DNA from: Anagrus nilaparvatae
Taxonomy: Eukaryota > Arthropoda > Insecta > Hymenoptera > Mymaridae
DNA: 64,000 nucleotides
Direction of reading: 5' to 3'
Assembly: GCA_022575985.1 (NCBI GenBank)
Contig: JAKSXM010000147.1
Span: 18,634,001 to 18,698,000, forward strand
Below are positions 10,311 to 22,391 of this stretch, in pieces. The first letter of the stretch is position 1. Every line of letters starts with the position of its first letter. A program made the translations under genes and the position numbers. The notes below the pieces were generated by a model that was not told where the DNA came from, did no database searches, and saw only the letters and a list, made by a program, of their open reading frames with translations.

Positions 10311-11794
10311 TAAAGGTTTTTCGTTTTAAAATTAAATTAATGGTTTTTCGAACTTTAAAATCAGTTAATGTTTTGTTAATTTGTCTAAATCTTAAGCTTT
10401 GTCTAATTATTTAAGTTTTGGCTTTCCGAATCTTAATATAAGTAAATGTTGTATTGGCTTTTCGAATAGTAATTAAAGTATAAGATTAAAAAATGGCTTT
10501 ACGAATAACTAGCAAATGGTTTTCGAATACTAAATTTAAAGTCAATTTTAGTAATTACTCAGAATATAAAGATGGAATATCGCTTAATAATTCATATAAA
10601 ATTAACTTATTGTTAAACAGAAGAACTTTGGTCTATCGATAAAACTAAAATATGTGGTTAACTCCCATAAAAAAAACTTCGTGCGGCCGAAAATTTTGAC
10701 TTGACAAGTGTCTAATTAAGAAACTCCCGGAGTCCAAATAATGTTAGATTAGGCTAAGCTTATCAAAATTTAGTTATTTCAATTAAATCGAACCCAAAAT
10801 TGTACTTAAAAAAATTAAATGTTAGAATTTAAACTTTTTACTCGTTCTGAATAAATTTTACTAAATTTGAATCTGACAAACTTTTATGCATTAAGGACTA
10901 AATTCTTTCTTAATTTAAGGCTTTAATCAATTTAAAATGGTTGTACTAAGTTAAAGTAGCTTAAATTAGTCCAAAAATTGAATGAAAAGTGTATAAATCA
11001 AAAATTAAATGACTCCCTTTGTACGTATAAAAAATCATATTTTCTAGTTTAAGTTAATTAAAACATTTACATTCACTAATTTAAGTCAATTTAATCCTAG
11101 TTAGCTAATTAAAACAAAAGTAAGCCCTTAGTTAGAAAAATTACAGCAAAATATAAATGGTACAATTTCTACGTTTAAAAAAATTTTAGTAAAATTTTGT
11201 AATACATGATTTTATAACTAAGTTAAGCTTAAACATGCGAGATAACATATTTTAACTTCAAGCGTGTCAGACATAGGATCAAAAGTTTGACAATTTAAGG
11301 GATTACAGCTTCACCTGGAGCTCCGCTACCATCTGAAATACATGAAACTTCTCCAAGTATTGCTGAAGATTAATATGTAAATTATTCTGCAAGACTTGGA
11401 AATAAATTCTGCAGAACTGCTCTGTAAAACCTGAATAGCGCATCAAAAATTTAGGAATTAGGGCTAAGTAAAACATTTAAGGCTTGACCATTTAATTAAA
11501 ACAAACACAAAACATGCACTGGTAGAGAATTTCTAACTTCATTAATTATGAATAAAGAACTTTGCAAATTCTTTCTCATAAAGCAAATCACAACATGAAA
11601 ATACTAGCACTTTTACATATAAAATACAACACAAGAAACTTATAACATAAAATTCACTACACGCTAATGAGAAACTAATTATAGCATAAAATGAATTAAT
11701 AAAAAGGGAGAATTTTATTCAATTATTTATTTAAAAATTAAATAAATAATTGAAAAAATGCTTTGGTGTAAAGCTGTTGCAAAGAGCTTATTCT
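10311..11794. other. AT-rich interval with degenerate TTTTCGAAT repeats
   Basis: Between 10310 and 10530 the motif GGTTTTTCGAAC/T recurs about six times at irregular spacing of 25-80 bp. The remainder to 11794 shows no frame or element end that I can support. A slightly GC-richer patch at 11310-11420 has no coding pattern. Confidence 0.45.
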
Positions 11795-11808
11795 AATAGA
11801 GTACTTAA
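11795..11808. repeat. 5' target-site duplication of the R1-clade element
   Basis: AATAGAGTACTTAA is repeated exactly at 17142-17155, directly after the A-tail. A perfect 14-bp duplication indicates a fairly recent insertion. Confidence 0.93.
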
Positions 11809-12386
11809 GAGCAGATGTCTGGGTGGATGTCGCGTTCTTTCTTGCAGTGCAAATCGAATGATCGAACGGCACGTGCTGTTTTCACCTGGTGATCATTTGA
11901 TCATCTGTGGAAGTAATCTTACTTTTGTAAGAATCATTGGGATCTTGAACAATCGCTAGGAATGGCTTATGAGGATCCTGTTAATACGACGGGTAAAATA
12001 TCGTATTATGTCAGCAGACATTAGATCTGCAGGACTCGCAACGGTCACCCCCCTGTGTCTTGTACCCAGGGTGAGGATGGCTGCGGGTCTGAATCCCCGG
12101 TCCTATTATCTCACCACTTTTTCCCATTTCATTACAGGTACACTAATTACAATAGTTCTTTACAGGTTTTTTCTTTTTTCCAGGTTATCACATCGCACAG
12201 AGGGTACCCTTACCCGCATTCATTTAAGGGCGCTTAGTCCAGTGACACAGGCTATTTAAATAACAAATATGAAAAATGATAAAAATGATATACCTTAGGC
12301 TGAATTCAGCTGTCAGTTCCGATCGGGTGAAAGCCCCGGTGGCTGGCACCGGCCCCGTGGACTCTGAGGGGGGCCAACAATTTTGC
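11809..12386 (+). other. 5' UTR of the R1-clade element
   Basis: The sequence begins GAGCAGATGTCTGGGTGGAT directly after the duplication, with no coding pattern until the ATG at 12387. Internal promoters are expected in this region for such elements (known of the family), but I see no specific core element. Short frames at 11969 and 12055 are read as accidental. Confidence 0.6.
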
Positions 12387-14351
12387 ATGGAGGCGGATTT
12401 AACACCATCTTCCGCCCAGGGGGGATCACGAAACGAACTTCAAGCCATAGTTTTGCTTGAACATATTCAGCATCCACTACCTGCATCAGGTGCAGGGAAT
12501 ACTGAAAAACCAAGCTATGCGGACAGCCTTAAATATCTGCAGAACTTGTGCATATGGCACTGGCATATGGCACTGGTAGTCTTAACACAGACCAGGCCTC
12601 TGATCAAGCAGTGGTTGAAAAGCCCAATGCCTTCCTTCATCACATTTCTGTTCTGAAGGACGTTGTACAGGCTTTGGAAAAACACCATAAGGAAATGATG
12701 GAAGCTCATCGCAGCATGTCACATCACTGTACATCAGTACAGAAAAATTGCGGCATGCCAATTAAAAATGGAGTAAATCTCTTCGGCAATGTGCTTATTC
12801 AACTTGAGCTAATAACGAAGAGACTGCATGCAGAAGCGCAAGACATTGAGTCTGCTCTTAAAAAGGCAGAACATAAACAGCAGGCAAAGAGAATCCGATC
12901 GTCTTCCTCTGAGGAGAACTCCCCAGAGTCAAGAAAAGATAGGAAAAGGATCCACAAGAAGAACCTTAGCAACTCTGGGGTGGAGCAGCAGAACAACGCG
13001 GAGCTCCAGGAAGAAGAGGAAAGAAGGAAAATGCTGCTTCAAGAAAACCAGAGGAAGGAGCAAGAGCAGAGGAATAAGGAGAAAATGCAACTGGAACTGG
13101 AGAAAAAAGAGCGGCGTAAAAAAGATAAACTGATCCAGGAGCAAAAGAAGAAGGCAAGTCTTCTAGAATTATACCAAAAGCAGAAGCTGGAACAGAAAAA
13201 AGGGAAGCGGCCACCAAAAGAGAATGAACTTGCGGGGGGAGATCGCCACAATAAGGGAGATGACTCAAAGGTTACTCCTAACAACACAAAGGAGAACGGC
13301 CCACAGGGTAACCCTGGGACCTCCCCCAACAAGGATGGAGATAAGGACGCCCCTAGGCATAAGTCCAAAAAAGAAAGAAAGAAAGCTGCTGAAGAAACAA
13401 AAGCAGCTGCAGCTTCAACCAAGAAAGGGTACTGATCAGCATATGGAGACATGCGAAATAGCTGACGGACAAGAGCAGCAAAATCAGGTACCTAAGAAGC
13501 CACTGGACAAGGAGGAAAATCGGCTGGTAAAGGGTAAGAAGACGAAAAAGCCCCAGCCAACAAAGGAACCTGCAGAAAAAGGTTACGTACTTTCCAAGGT
13601 GGGAAGGCGCAGGTATAGGAAAAGGAAAGAAGCCTTCCAAATTACCCCAGCGGCGGGCAAATCCTACGAGGAAACGCTTCTTGATTTAAAGAGAAACGTT
13701 AACCTCGAAGAATCTGGCGCGAAGGTCCACCGCATCAGGAAAACTCAAAACGGCAGCGTCCTTATTGAGTTGGAGGCCATCGAGGACCGACAAAAACTTG
13801 AAGAAGCGGTGAAGTCGGTCACGGGCCCTGAGTCGAATGTTCGTGACTTGATCCCGACACTAAAACTCGAAATTCGAGCTTTGGATGGGGTCACGAAAGA
13901 ACAGGAGATTCAGGCAGCTGTTGCCAAGGCCATAGGTGTCGAAAATGGAGACCTATTCCAGGTGTCTATTTTCAAAACCAAAGGCACAACAATCCAGATG
14001 GCCGTGAAGGACCTTCTTGAGGCCGACGCTCTACGCCTGGCCAAAAAGGGCAAAATCCAGATCGGCTGGGCATCGAGTAGAGTGCGCCTCCGTGCAGACG
14101 TGAGGCGCTGCTACAAATGTCTGGGCTATGGACATAGCCAATATGTCTGCAAAGGCCCAGACAGAAGTAAGGCGTGCTTAAAGTGTGGTGAAGATGGCCA
14201 TAAGAGGACAGAGTGCAGCAAGGATAAGCCTGAGTGCTTCCTCTGCAAGACTAGAAAGGATAAGTGCTCGGAGCACTATCCTGGAGAGAGAAACTGCCCC
14301 AGTTACCGGGAGGCTCTAGCTGTGGCAAGAAGCAGGTGTCATCGGAAATGA
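12387..14351 (+). pseudogene. ORF1 (gag-like) of the R1-clade element, two frameshifts
   Basis: The start MEADLTPSSAQGGSRNE (12387) is chosen as the first Met after the UTR. The reading frame shifts near 12545-12570, beside a 13-bp tandem duplication of CATATGGCACTGG. It shifts back near 13380-13435, after which the frame ending at 14351 continues. The middle is a long Lys/Glu/Gln-rich coiled coil (about 12940-13420). The C-terminal third has a conserved gag domain, then three zinc knuckles: CYKCLGYGHSQYVC (14110), CLKCGEDGHKRTEC (14174) and a third Cys cluster (14233-14300). ORF1 proteins bind the element RNA and form the RNP with ORF2. The TGA stop overlaps the ORF2 ATG. Confidence 0.88.
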
Positions 14352-16850
14352 TCAAGGTTCTCCAAGGGAACATGCGACACGCACGGGAAGCTGGTGCATT
14401 GTTGGATCAAATTGCTCGCGAAGAGGATGCAAATATCCTCTTACTAAGCGAGCAATATTACAACATGAACCACAAGTACTGGCTTTCCGATGACACTGGC
14501 TGCTGCGCCATATGGCTTCGAGGCAGAACCCAAACGTCTCTTACCCAACAAGGGAAAGGGAATTGCCACGTCTGGGCCAAGTGCGGGGAGACAACTTACA
14601 TAAGTTGTTATCTCTCCCCTAACGACAACTTGGCAGACCTGGCTACAAAGCTGGCCAGCATCGAGAGCACGGTCCGGACGGCGACTAGTGGCGTCATCCT
14701 TGGTGGAGAATTCAACGCCAGGGCTCTGGAATGGGGGATGCCAACGACTAACCCCAGGGGACGAATGGTGCTCGAAATGGCCACTAGGTGCAAACTAGTG
14801 GTCCAGAATAGAGGCAACAGGCCCACCTACGAGAGGCCGGGTTGGGGTGTCTCTATCCCGGACATAACCTTCGCTACAGAAGCTGCGTCCGGGAGAATAG
14901 GCGACTGGAGGGTGATGGATGATCAATACAATGGTAGTGATCATCATTACGTCGCCTTACAAGTATTGGAAGGAACCTCACAACGACCTCCGTACAGGAG
15001 GCGCCGCTTGGGTTGGAATGTCCCAAAAATGGACGAAGACAGATTCGAAGAGTATTTTCGGATCGAGTCAGCGTCCATCCCCGCTTGGCATGGAGGGGCC
15101 ACAAGTCCCCATGAGGCTGAAATCTTAGTTAAGAAAGTAACGTCACTATTATGCGGGGCTTGTGATGCCTCGATGCCTCGCCGCAAGGCGCAAAGAGCAC
15201 GGGACAGACCTGAGGCCGCCGTTCTTTCTCAGGATCATAAGGACGCCAAACACCGGCTGGCCAAGGCCATCCGTCAAAGCAAGGCTCGATGTCTGCGTTC
15301 ATTACGCGTAGATGTAAACAAGGACCCCTTTGGCCTAGGTTACAAAGTCGTAATGGGCAAGTTGAACCGGGGGTCCGACAACATGATGGACGCGGCGTCG
15401 ACTGAACGGATCGTCGGCGCTCTCTTCCCTGAAAGGCCCATCCGGGAAAACCCGACTGAGGCGATACCCAGAGAGGAAGTGCCACTGTTCAGCGAAGGCG
15501 AGATGGTCAAGGCCATAAAGGCCATGAAAAATGGCAAGGCGCCGGGGCCGGACGGGATACCGGCGGAAGTGCTCAAAAGAGCGGTTAAAGTAATCCCTGG
15601 TATCCTGTTAAGCATGTTCAATGCGTGTTTGGTGGCTAGAGTGTTCCCAAAGCAGTGGAAGGTGGCACGTCTCGTGCTCTTGAACAAGGGCAAGGGGGGA
15701 GCCCCGGACTCTCCATCATCTTACAGACCTTTGTGTATGTTAAATACCATTGGTAAGGTGATGGAGAGCTTGCTCCGGGCAAGGCTCAGAAGGGCAATCG
15801 AGGTGGGCGGTGGTCTCTCTGAGGAGCAGCATGGTTTTCGTGAAGGGCATTCCACGATAGACGCCATTCGGCGTGTCGTGGATACCGTAGAGGCTGAGAG
15901 GGAAAAGCGGCCTGCAATTCGCAAGGACGTCCTTCTGGTAACGCTGGACGTCAAAAACGCTTTCAACTCGGCCAGGTGGGATGACATGATCCGGTCCCTC
16001 GAGTACGATTTCCGGATACCCAGGTATCTGGGTAACGTACTAAAGGATTACCTGCGGGACCAGAGACTGCTCTACGACACGCTCGACGGAAGGCGTGAAA
16101 GGGTTTTGAGTGCAGGCATTGCGCAAGGTTTGGTTCTCGGACCTGATCTGTGGAATGCCTTTTACGATGGCTTGTTGCGCGTCCACCTCCCGGAAGGAGT
16201 TTCCCTGATCGGGTACGCCGACGACGTGGCCCTGACCATAACTGGCAGGGACATGGAAGTGAAAAATATCGTCGGTACAGAGGCAGGCGGCAGTGAGGAT
16301 CGCCTGCGGATACCACAGGGTATCTCTAGAGGCGATCCAGGTTGTTGCTTCGATGATACCCATTGACCAGCTAGCGTTGGAGCGGAAATTCATCTACGAG
16401 AGCGTAGATGAGCGCGAAGTGACTTCCACTCGCGCCCGCTTCAACTCTATGAAAGCATGGAAAAAACGATGGAAAAAGAACCAAGAGTAAAATGCCCTGT
16501 GGACGCGCAGACTGATCTCAGACCTGCAGTCATGGATGGGACGACAGCATGGGGAGGTGGATTTCTACCTTACCCAGTTCTTAATTGGACACGGGTACTT
16601 CCGTGTCATGTTGAAGCATTGGCATAAGGTGGCAACAAAGGAGTGCTTGCACTGTCCGGGCGTGGTTGATACAGTAGAGCACACATTTTTCGAATGTGTT
16701 CGCTACTCGGAGGGGCGCCCGCCCTTCCCGATTTGGAGGCCAGAGACGGTGGTTCTGGAAATGCTGCGGAGTTCCGAAAACTGGAACAAAGTAGCAGAGT
16801 ACGTAAGGACCACCTTGTTGAAGAAGAAGGAGGGCTTTCTATCGTAGAGA
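14348..16850 (+). pseudogene. ORF2 (APE endonuclease + reverse transcriptase) of the R1-clade element
   Basis: It starts MIKVLQGNMRHAREAGALLD at the ATGA overlap, implying translation by reinitiation. The endonuclease domain covers about residues 1-220 (GEFNARALEWG, then the GSDHHYVAL motif). Most relatives have GDFNA, so the Asp-to-Glu change is unusual. RT blocks follow: KNGKAPGPDGIPAEVL, SYRPLCMLNTIGKVME, LDVKNAFNSARW, AQGLVLGPDLWNAFYDG (Leu replaces the usual Ser) and GYADDVAL (about 16214). Near 16260 roughly 150 residues of thumb are deleted with a frame change. The protein resumes at RIACGYHRVSLEA (16293), has a TAA at 16488-16490, then the C-terminal tail FLIGHGYFRVML with CLHCPGVVDTVEHTFFEC to 16847. 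It is non-functional as it stands. Confidence 0.93.
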
Positions 16851-17141
16851 GCTCTCCTGCCCCTAGGCAGGGGGGAAGGCAGCGGCCAGCTGCCTAGGCT
16901 GCGCGTCCTAAACTGAAGTTAGACCTGAAAAGGGAGTTCCGGTTTGGGACAAACAAGCGCGGGGGGTTTAAAGTGTGTTTATCCAGTAATAATGTGGGGC
17001 GTAGCCGGCGACCGTGGTCGCCGGTGGTCTCCCAGTTGTACACTTTGTACAACTGGGCGGTCATGGAAATTTGCGGGTCTTTAAGGCCCGCAAACACTCC
17101 ATGGCTGATGTAAGATTCACATATTTCCCTTAAAAAAAAAA
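16851..17141 (+). other. Structured 3' UTR of the R1-clade element
   Basis: Three successive perfect hairpins occupy the last 140 bp: 17005-17024 (9-bp stem, 2-base loop), 17031-17057 (12-bp stem, loop CTT) and 17070-17094 (8-bp stem, 9-base loop). Another, weaker one lies near 16876-16892. The A-run begins at 17132. Such structures are known to be recognised by the cognate RT in several non-LTR clades; the role here is inference. There is no G-tract cassette here, unlike the other R1-like relics. Confidence 0.8.
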
Positions 17142-17155
17142 AATAGAGTACTTAA

Positions 17156-17467
17156 TGTTAAAGCGGGAGTACGTAAAATATAGGAACGGTGCAGACTATA
17201 ATGGGTAAGGTTTTCTTCGTCTTACAAAACTATAAGAAGGGAGACGCTGCAGGGGAAATGTACTAAAAGAGAATGTAGAAGAAAAAAATGATCATGCGTA
17301 GTTTCGTTTAATTTTTACGAGCTTTTTTTTAAAAAACGGTTTGTGTTGTTGTAACCTGTTTTTCGCATAAACATTGTGCACGTTTACGAAAAAAAAACAA
17401 ATTTTTAATTGAAAGTTATAAAAATTGTATTTTTTATTATTATCAAATTTTTTTATAATTAATTAAA
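17156..17467. other. AT-rich sequence upstream of the THAP relic
   Basis: No frame or repeat boundary is seen. The stretch just before the ATG at 17468 is A/T-rich and could hold the promoter or leader of the P-like element, but no core motif is convincing. Confidence 0.4.
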
Positions 17468-18530
17468 ATGTCATCTTGTGTTATTTGTAAGGTGCCTTAC
17501 GGAGTTTACAATGACATTAGCTTTCATAAGTAAGTAATTAGTATTATTATTTATCTATTTTTATAAATAAACGCAGAATGCTATTTACTCAAATTTGTCT
17601 TAATTAAAAATTTGATTTAACTAAAATGGATTGATATTCTATTGAAATAAGTCTGTTTTTAAACTTAAAATATGCATGACTAGCTTGATTTTCATCGTAA
17701 AATAATAATTTTTTTTAAAATATTGATTAATTTTTCCTAGAGTGTTCATTTCTTCAAGAAAGAAATCATTTTTATGGAGAAAATTTACATTTTTAGGTCA
17801 GAAACCTTTGAAAACTGTAAGTAGCAATCATTATTTAGCACAGATTTTCATTGGTTTTTAACCTAAAAGTTGAAATGTGGTAAAAAAAATATTTTTTTCT
17901 TGAAGAAATGAATACTCAGGAAAAAAGTAAACGATTTAAAAAAAAAAATTAATAATTTACAATAATAATATAATCAAGCAAATAATGCATATTTTAAGTT
18001 CAGAAAAATACTTTTTTCAATATCTTTTTTAAGAGAAATTTGAGTAAAATCTTAAATTGATGATAATTTGGCTAAATATCATAGTAAAAAGAAAATTTTT
18101 TTTTCCTTCTGGAATGGTTTTCCCTAGCAACTTTTTGCTAATATTTCCGTTACATTCCATTTTTTTCATCTGAGAGTTATTTTTCAGTATATTTATATGC
18201 TTTATTTTAAAATAAAGCATATTTTAAAAATTATTTATATCAAAATTAAACTAATAACATAAAAATTAATTAGAGTAACAAAATCAGAAGAAGTAAGAAA
18301 GAAATGGGTTTCAAACAGTGGGAAAAATGTTACGAACGATACCAGAGTATGTTGTGATCATTTTACAGATGATGCAATTTTATATAGAATAAATATAGTT
18401 AAAAAAGGGCTCGTTTCTGAGGAAGGAAAAATTGAGTACCGAAAAATTACAAAGCATCTTAAGCCTGGATCAATACCACGAAAGGAAAAATACAGAAATC
18501 AACATATTAATCAGTAAATTTTTGCATTAA

Positions 18531-18893
18531 GGGGCCGGTAAGGTAGAAAAGTTATCGACATTAGTTTTTTTGAAATAATTAATTTTGTTGTCAATATAAA
18601 AATTTGAATTTCATTTCATCCACTCCGTAATTAAATTCTGCGTCGATTAAAAAAAAAAAAATTGTAAATAGCTCAAAATTTACTAGCAAAAAAGTTGGAT
18701 TTTCTAAAATAGCTTATTAAAATCGGGAAATCTAACCTTTTTGCTAGTAAATTTTGAGCTATTTACAATTTTTTTTTTTTTAATCGACGCAGAATTTAAT
18801 TACGGAGTGGATGAAATAAAATTCAAATTTTTATATTGACAACAAAATTAATTATTTCAAAAAAACTAATGTCAGTTCTAGCATACCAACCCG
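18531..18893. mobile_element. TTAA-flanked foldback MITE in the THAP relic
   Basis: TTAA flanks both ends (18527-18530, 18894-18897). The termini are GGGGCCGGTAAGGTAGAA and TTCTAGCATACCAACCCG. The inverted arms (about 18551-18690 and 18745-18875) are almost perfectly complementary, for example ATTCTGCGTCGATT near 18635 against AATCGACGCAGAAT near 18782. A related half element is at 32968-33162. It has no coding capacity. Confidence 0.85.
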
Positions 18894-18897
18894 TTAA

Positions 18898-19293
18898 AAT
18901 ATTATTTCCTCCAAAAAATACATTTTATAAATTTTTTATTTATTATTTGTGCTAACATATTTTAGCGTCAAAGCAAGTATGCAATATGAACACACAGGTG
19001 CACAAAATAAATATTTAATTTTTAATCAACTGCTTGTAAAAATATGAAAAATGTTCAAGAAACAGTTATAAACGGAAAGTCAGTTTTAGAAAACAAAAAT
19101 TTGAGTAATCAAGAAACTAGTATAGATAACGATCGCGAAATTTAAAAATGAAGTAAATTAGGTCAGTATAATATGTAATATCGATTCTGATAACGCTAAT
19201 AGGTAAATAATAAATAAATTAAATCATTTTTTCTTAAATTAAAAAAACTTGTAGCAACTTTCACATAATTTATCATTTTTTTTTTCTAAATAG
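18898..19293 (+). other. Interval with a probable duplicated linker exon
   Basis: The segment 19146-19215 (ending CGCTAATAGGTAAATAA) resembles the exon end at 19455-19500 (ending CACTGATAGGTATAATA), including the following AAATCATTTTTTCTT. This looks like a tandem duplication of a P-element linker exon, now full of stops. Confidence 0.45.
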
Positions 19294-20405
19294 GAAAAGA
19301 AAATTAGATGCATGCGATGCCTCTGCTTCACCCATGAAACAAATTTGTACTGTGAGCACGCTTGTGGATAAGAAAAATTTTTTAAATCCAGATATAAGTA
19401 TCGTTAAAGAACGTAAAGAAGAATCAATTGCAAAAGAAGTAAATAAATACAGTATATGCAATATCAATTCTGCAGATAACACTGATAGGTATAATAATTT
19501 AAATCATTTTTTACTTACTTAAAAAAAAATTTTATTTTATAAATCAATAGCAGTTTTCATTTAATAAATCGTGCTTTTTTAACTAGAAAAAGCATTTGAA
19601 ACTGCTAATGCATTAACAAAAAAAAATCGTACTGTAAGATACTTGCGTGATTTTCGTCAAGAAGACTTTAAATCACCAGAGATGTATCAACTTTTTGATA
19701 AAAAATACAAGCAATTTACTAAAAATGTTAGAAATTTAAATGACAAAAAATAAAGATTGGTAATCAAGGTAGAAAAATTAGAAATTTTTTTTGTTTGTTT
19801 AAGAAATAATGGTCTTCTTTCAAAAGATGCTTTAGAAAGTATATAGGTTAACATTTTTTATACATTCAAATTTATTTTAACGAACATCTTGCATTTAAAA
19901 AGTTCATTATCATTATCATTATCATCCACTAATACAAATTTATTCGACAAATATCATTAATTCATGGATCTCTATCAATTAGGAGAAATGCATTAGGAGA
20001 AACCATATTATTTGAGTAAAATATTTTTAGTGTGTCAATTCATACCATCATTTTATTAATTATCTTTATTTTTTAATTGTCATCTCATTACATTCTATTG
20101 CTTTGGGGTTTTCATTGGTTGTATATTTATAATCATATTTTATTAAAACTTTATTTTTATTTTCTTAACAGAAAACTGTTAATCCAGCCTTGTTGCAAGT
20201 ATTAAAAAATATATCTTAAGTAAAAGAAACGAATATCCAAATGAATTAAAAGAGTTTTCTGCAACTTTAATATTTTATTTAGTAGTTGCATACGAATATG
20301 TAAAAAATCAGTTTCCTGGCTTACCATCAGCAGAAACTGTACGTAGATGGACAAAGAAATTTAATTTTCGACCAGGCATAAAAGCAATTGTTTACAAAAT
20401 TAGTT

Positions 20406-21954
20406 TACAAATAAATATACATAGAAATTTTTTTACAAAAAAAACTTACAACATGGAATAATTATTGACAAAATTGTTTTAAAAAATATCATAAAACGTT
20501 GTGATATGCATAATAACTATGCGTCACATAATTGAAGCAATAACTGTAAAACAGATTTAATTATGCATATATAGTCAAAATATGATTAAAAATATGAAAA
20601 AAATAAATAAAAATTAACCTACGTATAGTAAAATATAAAAATGTGAATATTGCCCAAACATTTAATACTACATATAGATAATATGAAAATTACTAATTTA
20701 GAAAAAAAAATGTAATATATATATAACATTAACACATGAAAACTCTATTGAAAAACAATACGTTATTATGCTTTTAAAAAAACTACAATGTTTTGATTGT
20801 CATTATTATTATTATTTTTATTCCGTCAGCTCTGAAATTATCATAATGATGGTAGAATCATACAACTATAGACATCTACGGCCAGGAAAGATAACCACAA
20901 ACTTCATGTCAAGTTATGATGATAATAAACTACTATGATAATGTAGACGCATTGTTTATAACAAAGATGATTTATTTGACAGGCTTTTTCTCATGTGATA
21001 ATTAGATTCAGGATCTAATAATTTAAACTTAGACCAAGCAAAATTGTGTTTTGTATTTTTGTAATGTTTTAATACAACAGTATCATCATCAATATTTTTT
21101 TGACTTGTTTTATCATTTTTTTAAAAAATCATAAATTTTAAATAATTATTTCAAATAAGATACAAATTTTTCCAGCAAAATATACAGTTATATTTGATAA
21201 AACTTCAAAAAGTATCTTATGATAAAGTATTATATTAAAATTATAATTATTATTAAACAAATTTTATGAATTTTGTATGTTATTTTGTTGTTTATAAAAT
21301 TTAAAATATTTTTTTTTTATTAATTGGAAATGCTTTTTTTATAAAAAAAACTATTATTACAATAAGTATACAAGAGAAAAACCAGTCCCCTTATATAGAT
21401 TTAACATTAAAAAAATATTTTGTAATTTAATTTTATATTAAGAAAATTTTTATGCGTAAGTGTACAAAAATATTTAATAAATTAAATATATAAATGCAAA
21501 GAATAAAATAAATTTCAACATTTAATAAGTCAATTCTTTAAAAAAATAAAATTTCAAATGTCAAATTTCAATGCACAACGTTTTAAATTTTTAGTGCGGG
21601 AAGAAATACTATGAGTTGATTATTGTAGGTATTACTAATACATACTATACTTTTGTATACTCTATTAGTTTAACCTCTTTGAGCTGTCGTTACAGCAATA
21701 ACAAATCATGGGATTATAGTCTCCATAATAAAATTGTGATTGCGAATTACTATGCAGGTTTTCAAAATTAAATAATAGCCCAGTTAGCATAGTGTGTACC
21801 GTATATGCCCATTCCGGTTAACTGGACTCAGATTTTAAATTGGCATTTAGCATAAGTTAATGAGTCCTGATTTTAGCTGGCCGCGCGGATCAGAGGATGC
21901 GGGAGTTTAGTTTAACCATTATTATTTAGATCCTCAAGGTGGAATACCGTTAAG
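20406..21954. other. AT-rich interval, no feature recognised
   Basis: No continuation of the transposase is visible. A patch of normal GC at 21780-21910 has no frame, TIR or tRNA box that I can support. Confidence 0.4.
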
Positions 21955-21958
21955 TTAA

Positions 21959-22354
21959 GGGGGGAAGGCTATGAAAATTAAATCCAGAATCAAAAAATTT
22001 TTTTTTTCTAGAAAGTTAGTAGAATATCTGAAAAGTATGTAAAAAAATTTTTAGACATTTATCTTAAATACTTTTGGTGTTATAGCTACTTCACCGAGAG
22101 TAGTCGCGGTTCGACTATACACTCTTCAGAACTTTAAACTCGTTTTTCTCGAAACTACTTTTTTTGAACTGGCGTGCAACCTAACTCAAAAACGGCTAAT
22201 CCGATCTGCATGAAATTTTTTTTACAACATTATATACCTATTACCTTCTATATGAACCTACGTGTTTTAAAATATTTTAAGTTTAAAGCACCTTTTGGCC
22301 GATTTTAAGGTCCGAAAAAATGGTCAATTTTTTAAAAAACGTTCCCATTTTTGC

Positions 22355-22391
<37 letters not shown>

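Larger units (their letters stand above)
11809..17141 (+). mobile_element. Nearly full-length R1-clade non-LTR retrotransposon
   Basis: 5333 bp between two perfect 14-bp duplications, with a 5' UTR of about 0.58 kb, gag-like ORF1, an ORF2 joined to it by an ATGA overlap, a structured 3' UTR and a terminal A-run (17132-17143). Its GC content is far above that of the flanks, which makes its borders obvious. The order APE endonuclease, RT, C-terminal Cys-His tail without RNase H fits the R1 clade. Two frameshifts in ORF1 and an internal deletion plus stop in ORF2 make it non-autonomous. It lies inside the large insertion that splits the Penelope element. Confidence 0.93.
17468..20405 (+). pseudogene. 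P-element/THAP9-type transposase relic, multi-exon, truncated
   Basis: Exon 1 (17468-17529) encodes MSSCVICKVPYGVYNDISFHK and ends at GTAAGT. Exon 2 (from 18274, after TTAG) continues in phase with VTKSEEVRKKWVSNSG, RVCCDHFTDDA and HLKPGSIPRK. Together they form a complete C2CH THAP DNA-binding domain. Exon 19294-19488 is a linker; 19587-19847 has the coiled-coil stretch (KKYKQFTKNVRNL, then NNGLLSKDALESI). Exon 20172-20400 encodes NEYPNELKEFSATLIFYLVV, AYEYVKNQF and LPSAETVRRWTKKFNFRPGI, the conserved start of P-type transposase catalytic regions. The rest of the catalytic domain is absent. A foldback MITE lies in the intron after exon 2, and stops and shifts occur at 19751 and near 20216. 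Splice sites are inferred by eye. Confidence 0.82.

Noticed and set aside
12055..12237. Short frames in the R1 5' UTR
   Set aside because: They overlap each other and precede the ORF1 Met without any conserved motif.
12799..13640. Several antisense frames (for example 13039-13452, minus)
   Set aside because: They are shadows of the Lys/Glu-rich ORF1 of the R1-clade element; the sense frames carry the zinc knuckles.
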